From HGM04593 sp045612305 (lineage in GTDB: Bacteria; Bacteroidota; Bacteroidia; Bacteroidales; Bacteroidaceae), in the NCBI GenBank assembly GCA_045612305.1, contig JAZKYU010000051.1:22914-86913 (forward strand): 64,000 nt of DNA, given 5' to 3'. The notes under the pieces are model-generated. The model saw nothing but the letters and a program-made list of their open reading frames with translations. It did no database searches and was not told where the DNA came from. Positions 53,894 through 61,588 of this stretch are shown piece by piece (position 1 is the first letter of the stretch; every line of letters begins with the position of its first letter). Made by a program: the position numbers and the translations under genes.

Positions 53894-54784
53894 ATGAAAA
53901 AGAAAATCACATTCAGCAAATCGGGGGTTGGTAACATCCAAAAAAGTAAAGACGATATTTTGTCTCAAGCACTAGAGCGTCTCTTCGGTTGCACCGGCGC
54001 AACGCGCAACAGAGAAAACAATTATTACTCGCTAAACGGTATCAGCAACATAAGCGAAGAGGAGATGACCGCAATCTACAACAAAAAAGAGGCAATAAAC
54101 AACCTCGACCTTCACGAAGTTTTAAGAGGCTGCAACATAAGAACTATCGTACCCTGCAAAAGCCACCCGGGCACACGCTTTAAGCAACGCCCCTTAAAGG
54201 GATATTACAGCTTTGCCTACAGCTCTTTAGAAGTTCTAAAATTCAGCAACGAACAAACACTCGACAGTTGCGAAAGCGAAGAGTTGCTCCCCGCAGAAAG
54301 CCTCGACAGCACCTTCCTCAACTGCGACAAGCTACGCATAATATACCCCATAAACGTAGCAGATGTAAACAACATAGGCGACAAGACCTTCGACAACTGC
54401 ACCGCGCTGCAAGAGGTACGTCTGCACGGCCTCAACAGCCCGCTCAACCTATCCTCCTCGCCCTTGTTAAGTTATAAATCGCTACTCTACCTCATTGAGA
54501 ACAAGAAAAGCGACACAAAAACAGGCGTTGCCATAACCCCCACCACCTACAAATACCTAGCAACACTGCAAGAGCCCGAGGAGAGCGTAGGCGGCACGAG
54601 AGAAGAGTGGGCCGCCTTGTTGCAAAAAGCCACAGAGAAGAAAATATCTTTCAGCACCCCCGGCACCGTGGCATACATCACCGAAGAGGTTATAAACATA
54701 AGCAAAGGAGATATAAACGATAAAAGGTTAACTATAGAGGATGTTTATTGCAACATCGACAAAGAAACATTATGCTTCCCTTAA
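53894..54784 (+). CDS. BspA-like leucine-rich-repeat protein, possible tail-associated adhesin
   Basis: 296 residues from MKKKITFSKSGVGN. No signal peptide is seen, which argues against an ordinary surface LRR protein. The middle has BspA-type repeats (FAYSSLEVLKFSNEQ, TFLNCDKLRIIYPINVADVN, TFDNCTALQEVRLHG). The end (GVAITPTTYKYLA, EEWAALLQKATEKKISFSTP) resembles ends of tail proteins in Bacteroidota phages. Last gene of the terminase operon, 26 bases after it. Role as a host-binding particle protein is inferred. Confidence 0.65.
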   Translation: MKKKITFSKSGVGNIQKSKDDILSQALERLFGCTGATRNRENNYYSLNGISNISEEEMTAIYNKKEAINNLDLHEVLRGCNIRTIVPCKSHPGTRFKQRPLKGYYSFAYSSLEVLKFSNEQTLDSCESEELLPAESLDSTFLNCDKLRIIYPINVADVNNIGDKTFDNCTALQEVRLHGLNSPLNLSSSPLLSYKSLLYLIENKKSDTKTGVAITPTTYKYLATLQEPEESVGGTREEWAALLQKATEKKISFSTPGTVAYITEEVINISKGDINDKRLTIEDVYCNIDKETLCFP

Positions 54785-54788
54785 CAGT

Positions 54789-54815
54789 AAAGTGCACTCC
54801 AAAAGGGTGCACTTT
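54789..54815 (+). terminator. Terminator of the terminase operon
   Basis: Nine-base stem AAAGTGCAC / GTGCACTTT followed by GTTGTTTT, right after the LRR gene. Confidence 0.8.
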
Positions 54816-54868
54816 GTTGTTTTAAACTTATTTAATAGTATTTAGAACAGCATTTGTTTTTTTATAGA

Positions 54869-54876
54869 TAATTTTG
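54869..54876 (+). promoter_or_regulatory. -7 box of the membrane phosphoesterase promoter
   Basis: TAATTTTG matches TAnnTTTG, 23 bases before the ATG at 54899. No GCAACC block is present upstream. Confidence 0.5.
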
Positions 54877-54898
54877 CGCCACAAAACACCCCGGCAAA

Positions 54899-55984
54899 AT
54901 GTTCATATTTTTTATCCTCCTCCCCCTCTTCTACCTTGCAAGTAACATATACATCTACTGCAAGCTACTCAGAGCCACGAAACACAAACACATAATCACA
55001 AGAGCCGTATTGTCTTTGCTTTTCTGGGGCACAGCCTTCTCGCTGTTCATCTCCATAGGAACAAAAGAAAACGAGCACCTCCCCGACCTGCTCTCGCGCG
55101 CCCTCTTCGTAGCCGGCTCGTTGTGGGTAGTCTTCATCATCTTCACAGCTGCTATATCGTTTATTTTCGACATATCACGCCTCATACTCCCCAAGTTCAA
55201 GTGCAACACACTGCACGCGGTTTTTATATCCGCCTTGCTCCTGTGCTACGGATATTACATCCACAGCAACCCACAAATAGTTCCGCTCGACATCACCCTC
55301 GACAAGGCGATGAAGGACAGCCTTAAGATTGCGGTTGTGAGCGATCTACACCTTGGGCACGGCACAGGAAAAGGGCTTTTGAAAAAGTATGTAGAAAAGA
55401 TAAACGCCGAAAAACCCGACCTTATCTTAATCACAGGCGACCTCATCGACAACAGCTTGAAACCCGTCATAGCCAACCACCTCGACGAGGAGCTCTCGCT
55501 CCTTAATTGCCCCCTCGGAGTTTATATGGCACCCGGCAACCACGAACACATAAGCGGCTACGAAGAGTGCGATAAATTTCTAAAAAACACCCCCATACGC
55601 CTGTTGCGCGACACCATAATAACCCTCCCAAACAATGTGCAAATAATATTCCGCGACGACTATATAAACCCCTCCCGAGCCGACATATTTTCTCTATGCG
55701 CACAAACCCACAAAGAGAAGCCCACCATACTTCTCGACCACCAACCCCGCGACATAGCTTTAAAAGACCTGCTAGGGATAGACATACAATTAAGCGGGCA
55801 CACGCATCACGGACAAGTGTGGCCAGGCAACTACATAACCGACCTCCTTTTTGAGCAAAGCCACGGCTACCGCAAGTGGGAAAACTCACACGTGTGGGTT
55901 TCGAGCGGGGTGTCGCTTTGGGGGCCACCCCTGCGTTTGGGCACGAGAGGCGACATAGCCATAATAACACTTAAAGGGCAATAA
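54899..55984 (+). CDS. Membrane-anchored metallophosphoesterase (YkuE/YaeI-like)
   Basis: 361 residues: three or four N-terminal membrane segments (about 1-120: MFIFFILLPLFYLASNIYIY, AVLSLLFWGTAFSLFISIG, and a helix around LWVVFIIFTAAISFIF) precede a calcineurin-like catalytic domain. Metal ligands are in VVSDLHLGHG, LITGDLID, APGNHEH and LSGHTHHGQVW. Relatives of this type act on lipid-linked or phosphodiester substrates at the membrane; the actual substrate is unknown. The next gene is convergent behind a strong hairpin. Confidence 0.88.
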   Translation: MFIFFILLPLFYLASNIYIYCKLLRATKHKHIITRAVLSLLFWGTAFSLFISIGTKENEHLPDLLSRALFVAGSLWVVFIIFTAAISFIFDISRLILPKFKCNTLHAVFISALLLCYGYYIHSNPQIVPLDITLDKAMKDSLKIAVVSDLHLGHGTGKGLLKKYVEKINAEKPDLILITGDLIDNSLKPVIANHLDEELSLLNCPLGVYMAPGNHEHISGYEECDKFLKNTPIRLLRDTIITLPNNVQIIFRDDYINPSRADIFSLCAQTHKEKPTILLDHQPRDIALKDLLGIDIQLSGHTHHGQVWPGNYITDLLFEQSHGYRKWENSHVWVSSGVSLWGPPLRLGTRGDIAIITLKGQ

Positions 55985-56028
55985 TATACGATAAGCGGCG
56001 GGGTACTCCCCGCCGCTTATCGTATATT
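55983..56028. terminator. Bidirectional terminator between the phosphoesterase and glutamine synthetase genes
   Basis: 21-base perfect inverted repeat, arm ending GATAAGCGGCGGGG, four-base loop. It abuts the plus-strand stop and lies 16 bases from the convergent stop at 56044. Confidence 0.88.
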
Positions 56029-56043
56029 CACATATTCAAGCAC

Positions 56044-57546
56044 TTATCCGCAGTGGAAGTAACGCTCCACAAGTTTAAGCATCTCGTCTTGTTTACCCTC
56101 TATCTCACTGCGCAAAGTTCTGTCGCTGTACGAGCGCAAACGTTTTATAATGCCATCTATCATAGCAGGAGAGAACACATTATACTTCTCAAAAGCTGCG
56201 CGCTGTGTCTGCAAGCAGTCGGCCGAGGCCTCGCAACTGTCGGGTAGCTGAGCAAGGTTTTTCAACTTGTCCTCGTTCTCCTTTTGGTGGATGTTCACGT
56301 TCACATATGTCTTTTCGGCTATCTCAAGAGCGTTATCGAGCTCAAAACCATAGCGGCAAGCAACAGCAAGGCCTGCTATGAGCTGGTATATATCGGCCGA
56401 GCCGTCGGGCGAACGCATCTCCACGGTCTGTTTCTGTGTCGTGTCGTAATTACTGTCGGCCTCAAGAGGGTTTGCTATGCGGCACATATCGCTCTTTGCA
56501 GCCCAGCCGAGAGGTACACGCACAAGTACCGAACGGTTGCGGTCGCCCCAACAGATGTTGGTAGGAGCCTCCTGGTGCGGCACAAGACGGAAGTACGAGG
56601 TGGGGTTAGTGTTTCCAAAGGCTGTTATTGAGGGAGCAAGCTCCATCATACCTGCGATAGCCTTGCGTGCTGTAGCCGAGAGCACACCGCCGTCGAGCAT
56701 CTGATTCACACCATCCTTAACTATGCGCATATGCACGTGCAAGCCCGACCCTGCCTTACCCGCTGTAATCTTGGGAGCAAAAGTTATGTCGTAGCCCAAG
56801 CGATAAGCAAGGTTGCGTATAATCCACTTTGCAATCATAAGCTGGTCGGCTGCATCGCAAGCGTTTACAGGGAGAAACTCTATCTCGTTCTGCTCGTAAA
56901 TGAGGTTATTGATGGTGAAGTTACCCACCTCGGAGTGACCATATTTAATTTGACCGCCGGCTTGTGCAATATAGGCCATACACTGTGTACGAAACTCATT
57001 GAATTTAGCATAAGGAGCCGACTCGTGATAACCCTTTTGGTCGGTTGCGGGGAACACACCTTCATCGGGCGCAATCACATAATACTCCAGCTCACCCATC
57101 GCCTGAAACTCCATACCCGTAACCTCGTTAAAGGCCTTGCAAGCCTTGCGCAAAGTATTCTCGGGAGAGCTTTCTAGAGGCTCACCATCTTTGTTGAAGT
57201 AAGAGCAAAGCATCGACAAGGTAGGTATCTCGGCAAAGGGGTCGAGAAAAGCTGTGCTGAAACGCGGCAACACATAGAGGTCGCTGCTTCCCGCCTCGAT
57301 AAAGGGGAAAAGGCTCGAGCCGTCGACACGCTCACCGCAGGTGAGTATAGCGTCGAGGTAAGCTGCGTTGTTTATCACAAAGTTCAGTGTTTTAAGCCTT
57401 CCATCGCCTGCAGGGTACATAAAATTCACCATGCGTATACCGTTTTCTTTTATATAACGCACAATATCGGCTTTTGTAAATTCACTACAAGGCTTTCCCA
57501 GGTAGGCAACAACCTTGTTGGGGTTCATCTCAAGTTCTTTATTCAT
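56044..57546 (-). CDS. glnA: Glutamine synthetase, type I-like
   Basis: Forms glutamine from glutamate, ammonia and ATP. The 500 residues have the beta-grasp N-terminus (VNFMYPAGDGRLKTLNFVIN), DGSSLFPFIEAGSSDLYVLP, the metal-binding GELEYYVIAPDEG, ITAGKAGSGLHVHMRIV and FRLVPHQEAPTNICWGDRNR with the substrate arginines. VEMRSPDGSADIYQLIAGL is near the end. It is monocistronic with a good promoter (57607-57638). Length and motifs fit the GSI group rather than the 700-residue GSIII also known in this phylum. Confidence 0.93.
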   Translation of the reverse strand: MNKELEMNPNKVVAYLGKPCSEFTKADIVRYIKENGIRMVNFMYPAGDGRLKTLNFVINNAAYLDAILTCGERVDGSSLFPFIEAGSSDLYVLPRFSTAFLDPFAEIPTLSMLCSYFNKDGEPLESSPENTLRKACKAFNEVTGMEFQAMGELEYYVIAPDEGVFPATDQKGYHESAPYAKFNEFRTQCMAYIAQAGGQIKYGHSEVGNFTINNLIYEQNEIEFLPVNACDAADQLMIAKWIIRNLAYRLGYDITFAPKITAGKAGSGLHVHMRIVKDGVNQMLDGGVLSATARKAIAGMMELAPSITAFGNTNPTSYFRLVPHQEAPTNICWGDRNRSVLVRVPLGWAAKSDMCRIANPLEADSNYDTTQKQTVEMRSPDGSADIYQLIAGLAVACRYGFELDNALEIAEKTYVNVNIHQKENEDKLKNLAQLPDSCEASADCLQTQRAAFEKYNVFSPAMIDGIIKRLRSYSDRTLRSEIEGKQDEMLKLVERYFHCG

Positions 57547-57606
57547 AATTGCTTTTTTTGTGTTATACCATTTTAAATTCTCCCTCTTTTAACAGAGGCT
57601 CGGTCG

Positions 57607-57638
57607 CAAATGTAAAAATTTTATCCATTATTACACAA
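57607..57638 (-). promoter_or_regulatory. Promoter of the glutamine synthetase gene
   Basis: Minus strand: TTG (57638-57636), 21 bases, then TACATTTG (57614-57607), fitting the Bacteroidota -33/-7 plan. Leader of about 60 bases. Confidence 0.65.
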
Positions 57639-57673
57639 CAATCACATAAAATTATACAAACAAAAAAACATCA

Positions 57674-57706
57674 TTTGCCATTTAAGCAACAAAGCGCTAT
57701 ATTCGC
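57674..57706 (+). promoter_or_regulatory. Promoter of the patatin gene
   Basis: TTTG (57674-57677), 21 bases, then TATATTCG (57699-57706), seven of eight to the -7 consensus, 24 bases before the ATG. Confidence 0.55.
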
Positions 57707-57729
57707 AGCGTGTAATACATTACTTATTT

Positions 57730-58587
57730 ATGAAAGAACAAGAGATGGAGATAACCCACGCTACAGGGCTTGTGCTCGAAGGTGGTGGCATGCGCGGAAC
57801 ATTTACAAGCGGTGTGCTCGACAACTTTATGGACCGCGGCATACACTTCCCCTACATTATAGGTGTGAGCGCCGGCGCCTGCAACGCACTCTCGTATATA
57901 TCGGGGCAACGCGGCCGTGCAAAACACGCCAACATTGATTTGCTGGCCCAACACCGCTATATAGGGTTTAAACATCTGCTTCTCAAAGGCAACATTATGG
58001 ACTTTGAGTTACTCTTTCACACCTACCCCGAAAAGATAAACCCATACAACTACGAGGCCTACGCTGCCAACCCCGTAAAGTTCGAGATGGTGACAACTAG
58101 TTGCAAAAGCGGCAAAGCGCGCTACTACGAGGAGAAGCACAACCCCAAGCGCATAATAGAGATTGTAAAAGCGTCGAGCAGCCTACCCTTTGTAGCCCCC
58201 ATAGCCTACATCGACGGAGAGCCTATGCTCGACGGAGGCCTCTCCGACTCCATTCCCATAGCTCGCGCACGCGCTCTCGGCTACACACAAAACGTAGTGG
58301 TGCTCACTCGCAACAAGGGCTACCGCAAGCCCGACAAGCGCACACTTGTTCCCTTTTTTATGTATCGCAAGTACCCCGAGTTGCGCGAGACCATAAGAGA
58401 ACGCAACGCTATGTATAACCGACAAATTGCCCTCGTCGAAGAGCTCGAAGAACGCGGCGAGCTCCTTGTCATACGCCCCGAAAAGCCCATCGATGTGAGT
58501 CGTATGGAACGCGACACAAACAAGCTGCTAGCCCTTTACAACGAAGGCTACAACTGTGCCGACAAAATAAAATTCACATTAAAATAA
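57730..58587 (+). CDS. Patatin-like phospholipase
   Basis: A 285-residue predicted lipid acyl hydrolase with Ser-Asp dyad. The oxyanion loop is GLVLEGGGMRGTFTSGVLDN near the N-terminus, the nucleophile Ser is in IIGVSAGACNALSY, and the aspartate is in PMLDGGLSDSIP. No signal peptide, so it is cytoplasmic or membrane-peripheral. The C-terminal third (PFFMYRKYPELRETIRERN onward) is the usual accessory region of bacterial YjjU-type members. Substrate unknown. Confidence 0.9.
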   Translation: MKEQEMEITHATGLVLEGGGMRGTFTSGVLDNFMDRGIHFPYIIGVSAGACNALSYISGQRGRAKHANIDLLAQHRYIGFKHLLLKGNIMDFELLFHTYPEKINPYNYEAYAANPVKFEMVTTSCKSGKARYYEEKHNPKRIIEIVKASSSLPFVAPIAYIDGEPMLDGGLSDSIPIARARALGYTQNVVVLTRNKGYRKPDKRTLVPFFMYRKYPELRETIRERNAMYNRQIALVEELEERGELLVIRPEKPIDVSRMERDTNKLLALYNEGYNCADKIKFTLK

Positions 58588-58610
58588 AGAGAACAAGGCA
58601 CGCAAGCGCA

Positions 58611-59531
58611 TCACCTCTTCCCACGGTTTATAACATATATACCCGCCATAGCAAAAAGAGCCGCAACAACATATTTTGCGTAAAAAGGCTCTCCCAAACA
58701 GAGGCACGACGCAACTGTACCCACCACGGGGATAAGCGAATTAAAGATAGCGACCTTGCCCACGGGGTTGCAACTTATAAGCTTATTATAAAGCATAAAA
58801 CCCATAGCCGATATACCCACGAGCAGAGCCAGGATACCCACCCCTTGCAACGTAACACAAGGCAGCGTAGCACCCGCCGCCAAGCTGGGCACCACCAACA
58901 TAACCCCACCTATCGCAAGACTGTAACCCGTACCCACAAATACATCAACCCTCTGCCCCAAGCCGCGCGTAAGCAACCCGGCAAAAGCAGCACAGAGAGC
59001 ATTTAAGACTATCATACCATCGCCAAGGAAGGAGAAGCCACCGCTTGCCCCTGCGTTCAAGTTAAGTGCAAGCACACCTGCAAGCCCCAAAAGGCAACCC
59101 AACGCCTTGCGCATAGTTAGTTTGTCGCTCTTGAAGAAAGCACAAGCCAACAACACAAGCATAAACACCCCCGACGAGTTTAGTATCGCCGCACGAGCCC
59201 CTGCGCTGTGCGACAGCCCTATGTAGAAAAATGCATAGTGCAAAGCCGTGTTAAGCAAGCCATAGAAAGATACAAACCACAAAGCATCGCCACGCAGCAT
59301 AGCAAAACTGCGCTTTGTTGCGCGGGCTATAGCAAGCACTATAGCCCCTGCAAGCATAAACCTCACACCGGCAAACAAAATCTTTGCGCCCGTCATATGC
59401 GGCTCTATGCCAAACTCTGCAAAACCAAGCTTTATAAGCGGATAAGCCCAGCCCCACGCCACGGCAGCCGACAGCGCAAAAACCGCAACCCACACAGGGC
59501 GGCTGAAAACAGAAACCTTTTCACTCTCCAT
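58611..59531 (-). CDS. EamA/DMT-family transporter
   Basis: 306 residues with about ten membrane helices in two repeated halves (WVAVFALSAAVAWGWAYPLI, ALGCLLGLAGVLALNLNAG, GVGILALLVGISAMGFMLYN, YVVAALFAMAGIYVINRG). The drug/metabolite transporter family exports or imports small metabolites; the substrate cannot be told. An upstream ATG at 59561 would add ten residues; I prefer 59531 as it gives the usual short cytoplasmic lead. It follows panE on the same strand and may share its transcript. Confidence 0.85.
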   Translation of the reverse strand: MESEKVSVFSRPVWVAVFALSAAVAWGWAYPLIKLGFAEFGIEPHMTGAKILFAGVRFMLAGAIVLAIARATKRSFAMLRGDALWFVSFYGLLNTALHYAFFYIGLSHSAGARAAILNSSGVFMLVLLACAFFKSDKLTMRKALGCLLGLAGVLALNLNAGASGGFSFLGDGMIVLNALCAAFAGLLTRGLGQRVDVFVGTGYSLAIGGVMLVVPSLAAGATLPCVTLQGVGILALLVGISAMGFMLYNKLISCNPVGKVAIFNSLIPVVGTVASCLCLGEPFYAKYVVAALFAMAGIYVINRGKR

Positions 59532-59565
59532 ACAAGACACGGCTCTATGCGAGCCTCGCAATGCT

Positions 59566-60570
59566 TTATTTAAAAAATTGCAAGTTATCGAAACAAGGCT
59601 TCAACTCACCCCTCTCTATTCTATGTATGACCTCCACTACACGGTCGTTCATAGGCGTGGGGAAGCCCACCACTCTACCATAATCGGAAACCGCGCCATT
59701 TATAGCATCAACCTCGGTGAGCTTGCCTTTTTCAAGGTCTTGCAACATACTCGCCTTCAACTTTGCGTGCTTGCGTATAGCTATAGGAATTATAAAGAAA
59801 GAAAAAGCACGCTTTATCGAGTTTGTATAGTTTAACAACTTCACTATATCCTTGCCCTGCACCGGCTCTATGCGTATTCCACCCACGGCACAAACATCGA
59901 TACACTCTTTTATCAAAGCCTGAACAACACGGCGCGATGCACGACAATTTGCAGCCTCACCAAACGTGCAACCAAGCACTGCGCTCATGCCCGAAAAAGC
60001 TGCGTTTATAAGCAACTTGCTCCAGCGTGTACCCAAAAAGTTCTCTTCAACATCCACGCAACCCATCTTCTCGAGCAACTCCTTTACCGCCGCAAAATGT
60101 TTGCTGCGGTTTTTCGATATTGAGCCCAGAGAGAAAGAGAGCGCGTCGGGCTCGCTTGTAAGCTCGCACACACCTGGCGACTGCAGAGTTGCTCCCCAAG
60201 CTACAGTGCAGCCAAGCACCCTTTCCTCACCCAAGATATTTGCTATCTGCACCTCGGGGAGGCCATTTTGGAAGGTTACAAGCACGCCGTCAGGAGCAAG
60301 ATAGTCTTTCAACATCTGCACCACCTCTTTGTTGTGCTGTTGCTTAGTCATGAGGAACAACACATCATACAGCCCGCTCATCTCGTCGGGTGTATAGGCT
60401 GTAACCGGTTGTGTAAACTGCATTGTTCCCACAACCTGCGCGCCCTTCTTGTTCAAAGCCTCAACGTGAGCCTTGTTACGATTTATCAACTCAACAGGCA
60501 CACCGGCCTTGCTTATAAACGCTCCAAGTATTGTGCCCAAAGAGCCGGCACCATAAATTGCTATGCGCAT
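59566..60570 (-). CDS. panE: 2-dehydropantoate 2-reductase (ketopantoate reductase)
   Basis: NADPH-dependent reduction of ketopantoate to pantoate for coenzyme A. The 334 residues start with the nucleotide loop IAIYGAGSLGTILGAFISKA and contain VLFLMTKQQHNKEV, LVTFQNGLPE, the catalytic Lys region in TRWSKLLINAAFSG, and NGAVSDYGRVVGFPTPMND near the C-terminus. Slightly longer than E. coli PanE. Two tandem promoter copies lie upstream (60606-60736). Other ketoacid reductases of this fold are possible. Confidence 0.88.
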   Translation of the reverse strand: MRIAIYGAGSLGTILGAFISKAGVPVELINRNKAHVEALNKKGAQVVGTMQFTQPVTAYTPDEMSGLYDVLFLMTKQQHNKEVVQMLKDYLAPDGVLVTFQNGLPEVQIANILGEERVLGCTVAWGATLQSPGVCELTSEPDALSFSLGSISKNRSKHFAAVKELLEKMGCVDVEENFLGTRWSKLLINAAFSGMSAVLGCTFGEAANCRASRRVVQALIKECIDVCAVGGIRIEPVQGKDIVKLLNYTNSIKRAFSFFIIPIAIRKHAKLKASMLQDLEKGKLTEVDAINGAVSDYGRVVGFPTPMNDRVVEVIHRIERGELKPCFDNLQFFK

Positions 60571-60605
60571 AGTTTTTATTCTTTTTGTGTCAAATTATTT
60601 TTCCG

Positions 60606-60736
60606 CAAATATAACCACAAACGAGCGAGAAATATGAAGTTTGCTTCAATATTTTTCAAAGCGAGTGCAGTGTATATTCGAAATCCTATTTCAAATATAA
60701 CCACAAACGAGCGAGAAATATGAAGCTTGCTTCAAT
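60606..60736 (-). repeat. 45-bp direct repeat carrying duplicated promoters upstream of panE
   Basis: Copies at 60606-60650 and 60692-60736 are 45 bases with one mismatch, 86 bases apart. Each contains, on the minus strand, a full -7 box TATATTTG (60613-60606 and 60699-60692), preceded by the hyphenated palindrome GAAGC-AA-GCTTC (perfect in the distal copy, one change in the proximal). This looks like a tandemly duplicated promoter plus operator for panE. Confidence 0.8.
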
Positions 60737-60814
60737 TATTTTACCATTTTTTTGCCCAAGACCAAGCTTGTTTATATATTTACGATGCGAAAAAGACCAT
60801 CTAAGAACAAAAAC

Positions 60815-61543
60815 ATGCAAGACACATTCAAAGATAAAGTAGCCATCGTTACAGGCGGTGCAAACGGCATAGGAAAAAGTATCGCCGACGAATTTACCAC
60901 CCAAGGAGCTTTCGTATATGTTATCGACAAACAAGAAGGTAACCACTTTGTCGGGGATATATCAAAGAAAGAAACACTCGAAAATTTCGTATCCACTGTT
61001 TTAGAAAAACACAACAAAATAGACTACATAATAAACAATGCTCTGCCACCAACAAAGGGTATTGACGAGTGCTCCTACGAAGAGTTTCAACACGCACTCT
61101 CTGTGGGCGTAACCGCACCCTTCTACCTGGTAAAACTTCTGTCGCCACATCTTGCCCAAGGTGCATCTATTGTAAATATATCATCGTCACGAGACAGGAT
61201 GAGCCAACCACAAACCGAAAGCTACACCGCCGCAAAAGGAGGCATAGCTGCGTTAACCCACGCACTCGCGGTGAGCTTGGCGGGGAGGGCAAGAGTAAAC
61301 TCCATCTCGCCTGGTTGGATAAACACAACCCCCACCCTTTACGACGGCCCCGACGCCATTCAGCAACCGGTTGGGCGAGTCGGCACCCCTATGGATATTA
61401 CAAATATGGTGCTTTTCCTTTGTTCCGACAAAGCTGGTTTCATAACAGGAGAAAATATATGCATCGATGGTGGTATGACACGCCAAATGATATATCACGG
61501 AGATTGCGGATGGTCGCTCGACACACTCAACAAAGCACTTTAA
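60815..61543 (+). CDS. Short-chain dehydrogenase/reductase (SDR)
   Basis: 242 residues from MQDTFKDKVAIVTGG. It has the NAD(P) loop TGGANGIGKSIAD, the NNAL variant of NNAG, the catalytic Ser in IVNISSSRDRM, Tyr-Lys in SYTAAKGGIAAL and the SPGWINTTP and GENICIDGGM ends of classical SDRs. Starts at 60785 or further upstream are possible, but a near-consensus -7 box (TATATTTA) lies just before 60785. Substrate unknown; monocistronic. Confidence 0.88.
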   Translation: MQDTFKDKVAIVTGGANGIGKSIADEFTTQGAFVYVIDKQEGNHFVGDISKKETLENFVSTVLEKHNKIDYIINNALPPTKGIDECSYEEFQHALSVGVTAPFYLVKLLSPHLAQGASIVNISSSRDRMSQPQTESYTAAKGGIAALTHALAVSLAGRARVNSISPGWINTTPTLYDGPDAIQQPVGRVGTPMDITNMVLFLCSDKAGFITGENICIDGGMTRQMIYHGDCGWSLDTLNKAL

Positions 61544-61554
61544 AATTAAATAAA

Positions 61555-61579
61555 AAACTCCGACAAATTGTCGGAGTTT
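61555..61579. terminator. Bidirectional terminator between the SDR and tail-fibre-like genes
   Basis: 12-base perfect inverted repeat AAACTCCGACAA / TTGTCGGAGTTT with a one-base centre, A and T runs on either side, between convergent stops. Confidence 0.85.
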
Positions 61580-61588
61580 ATGTTCTGC

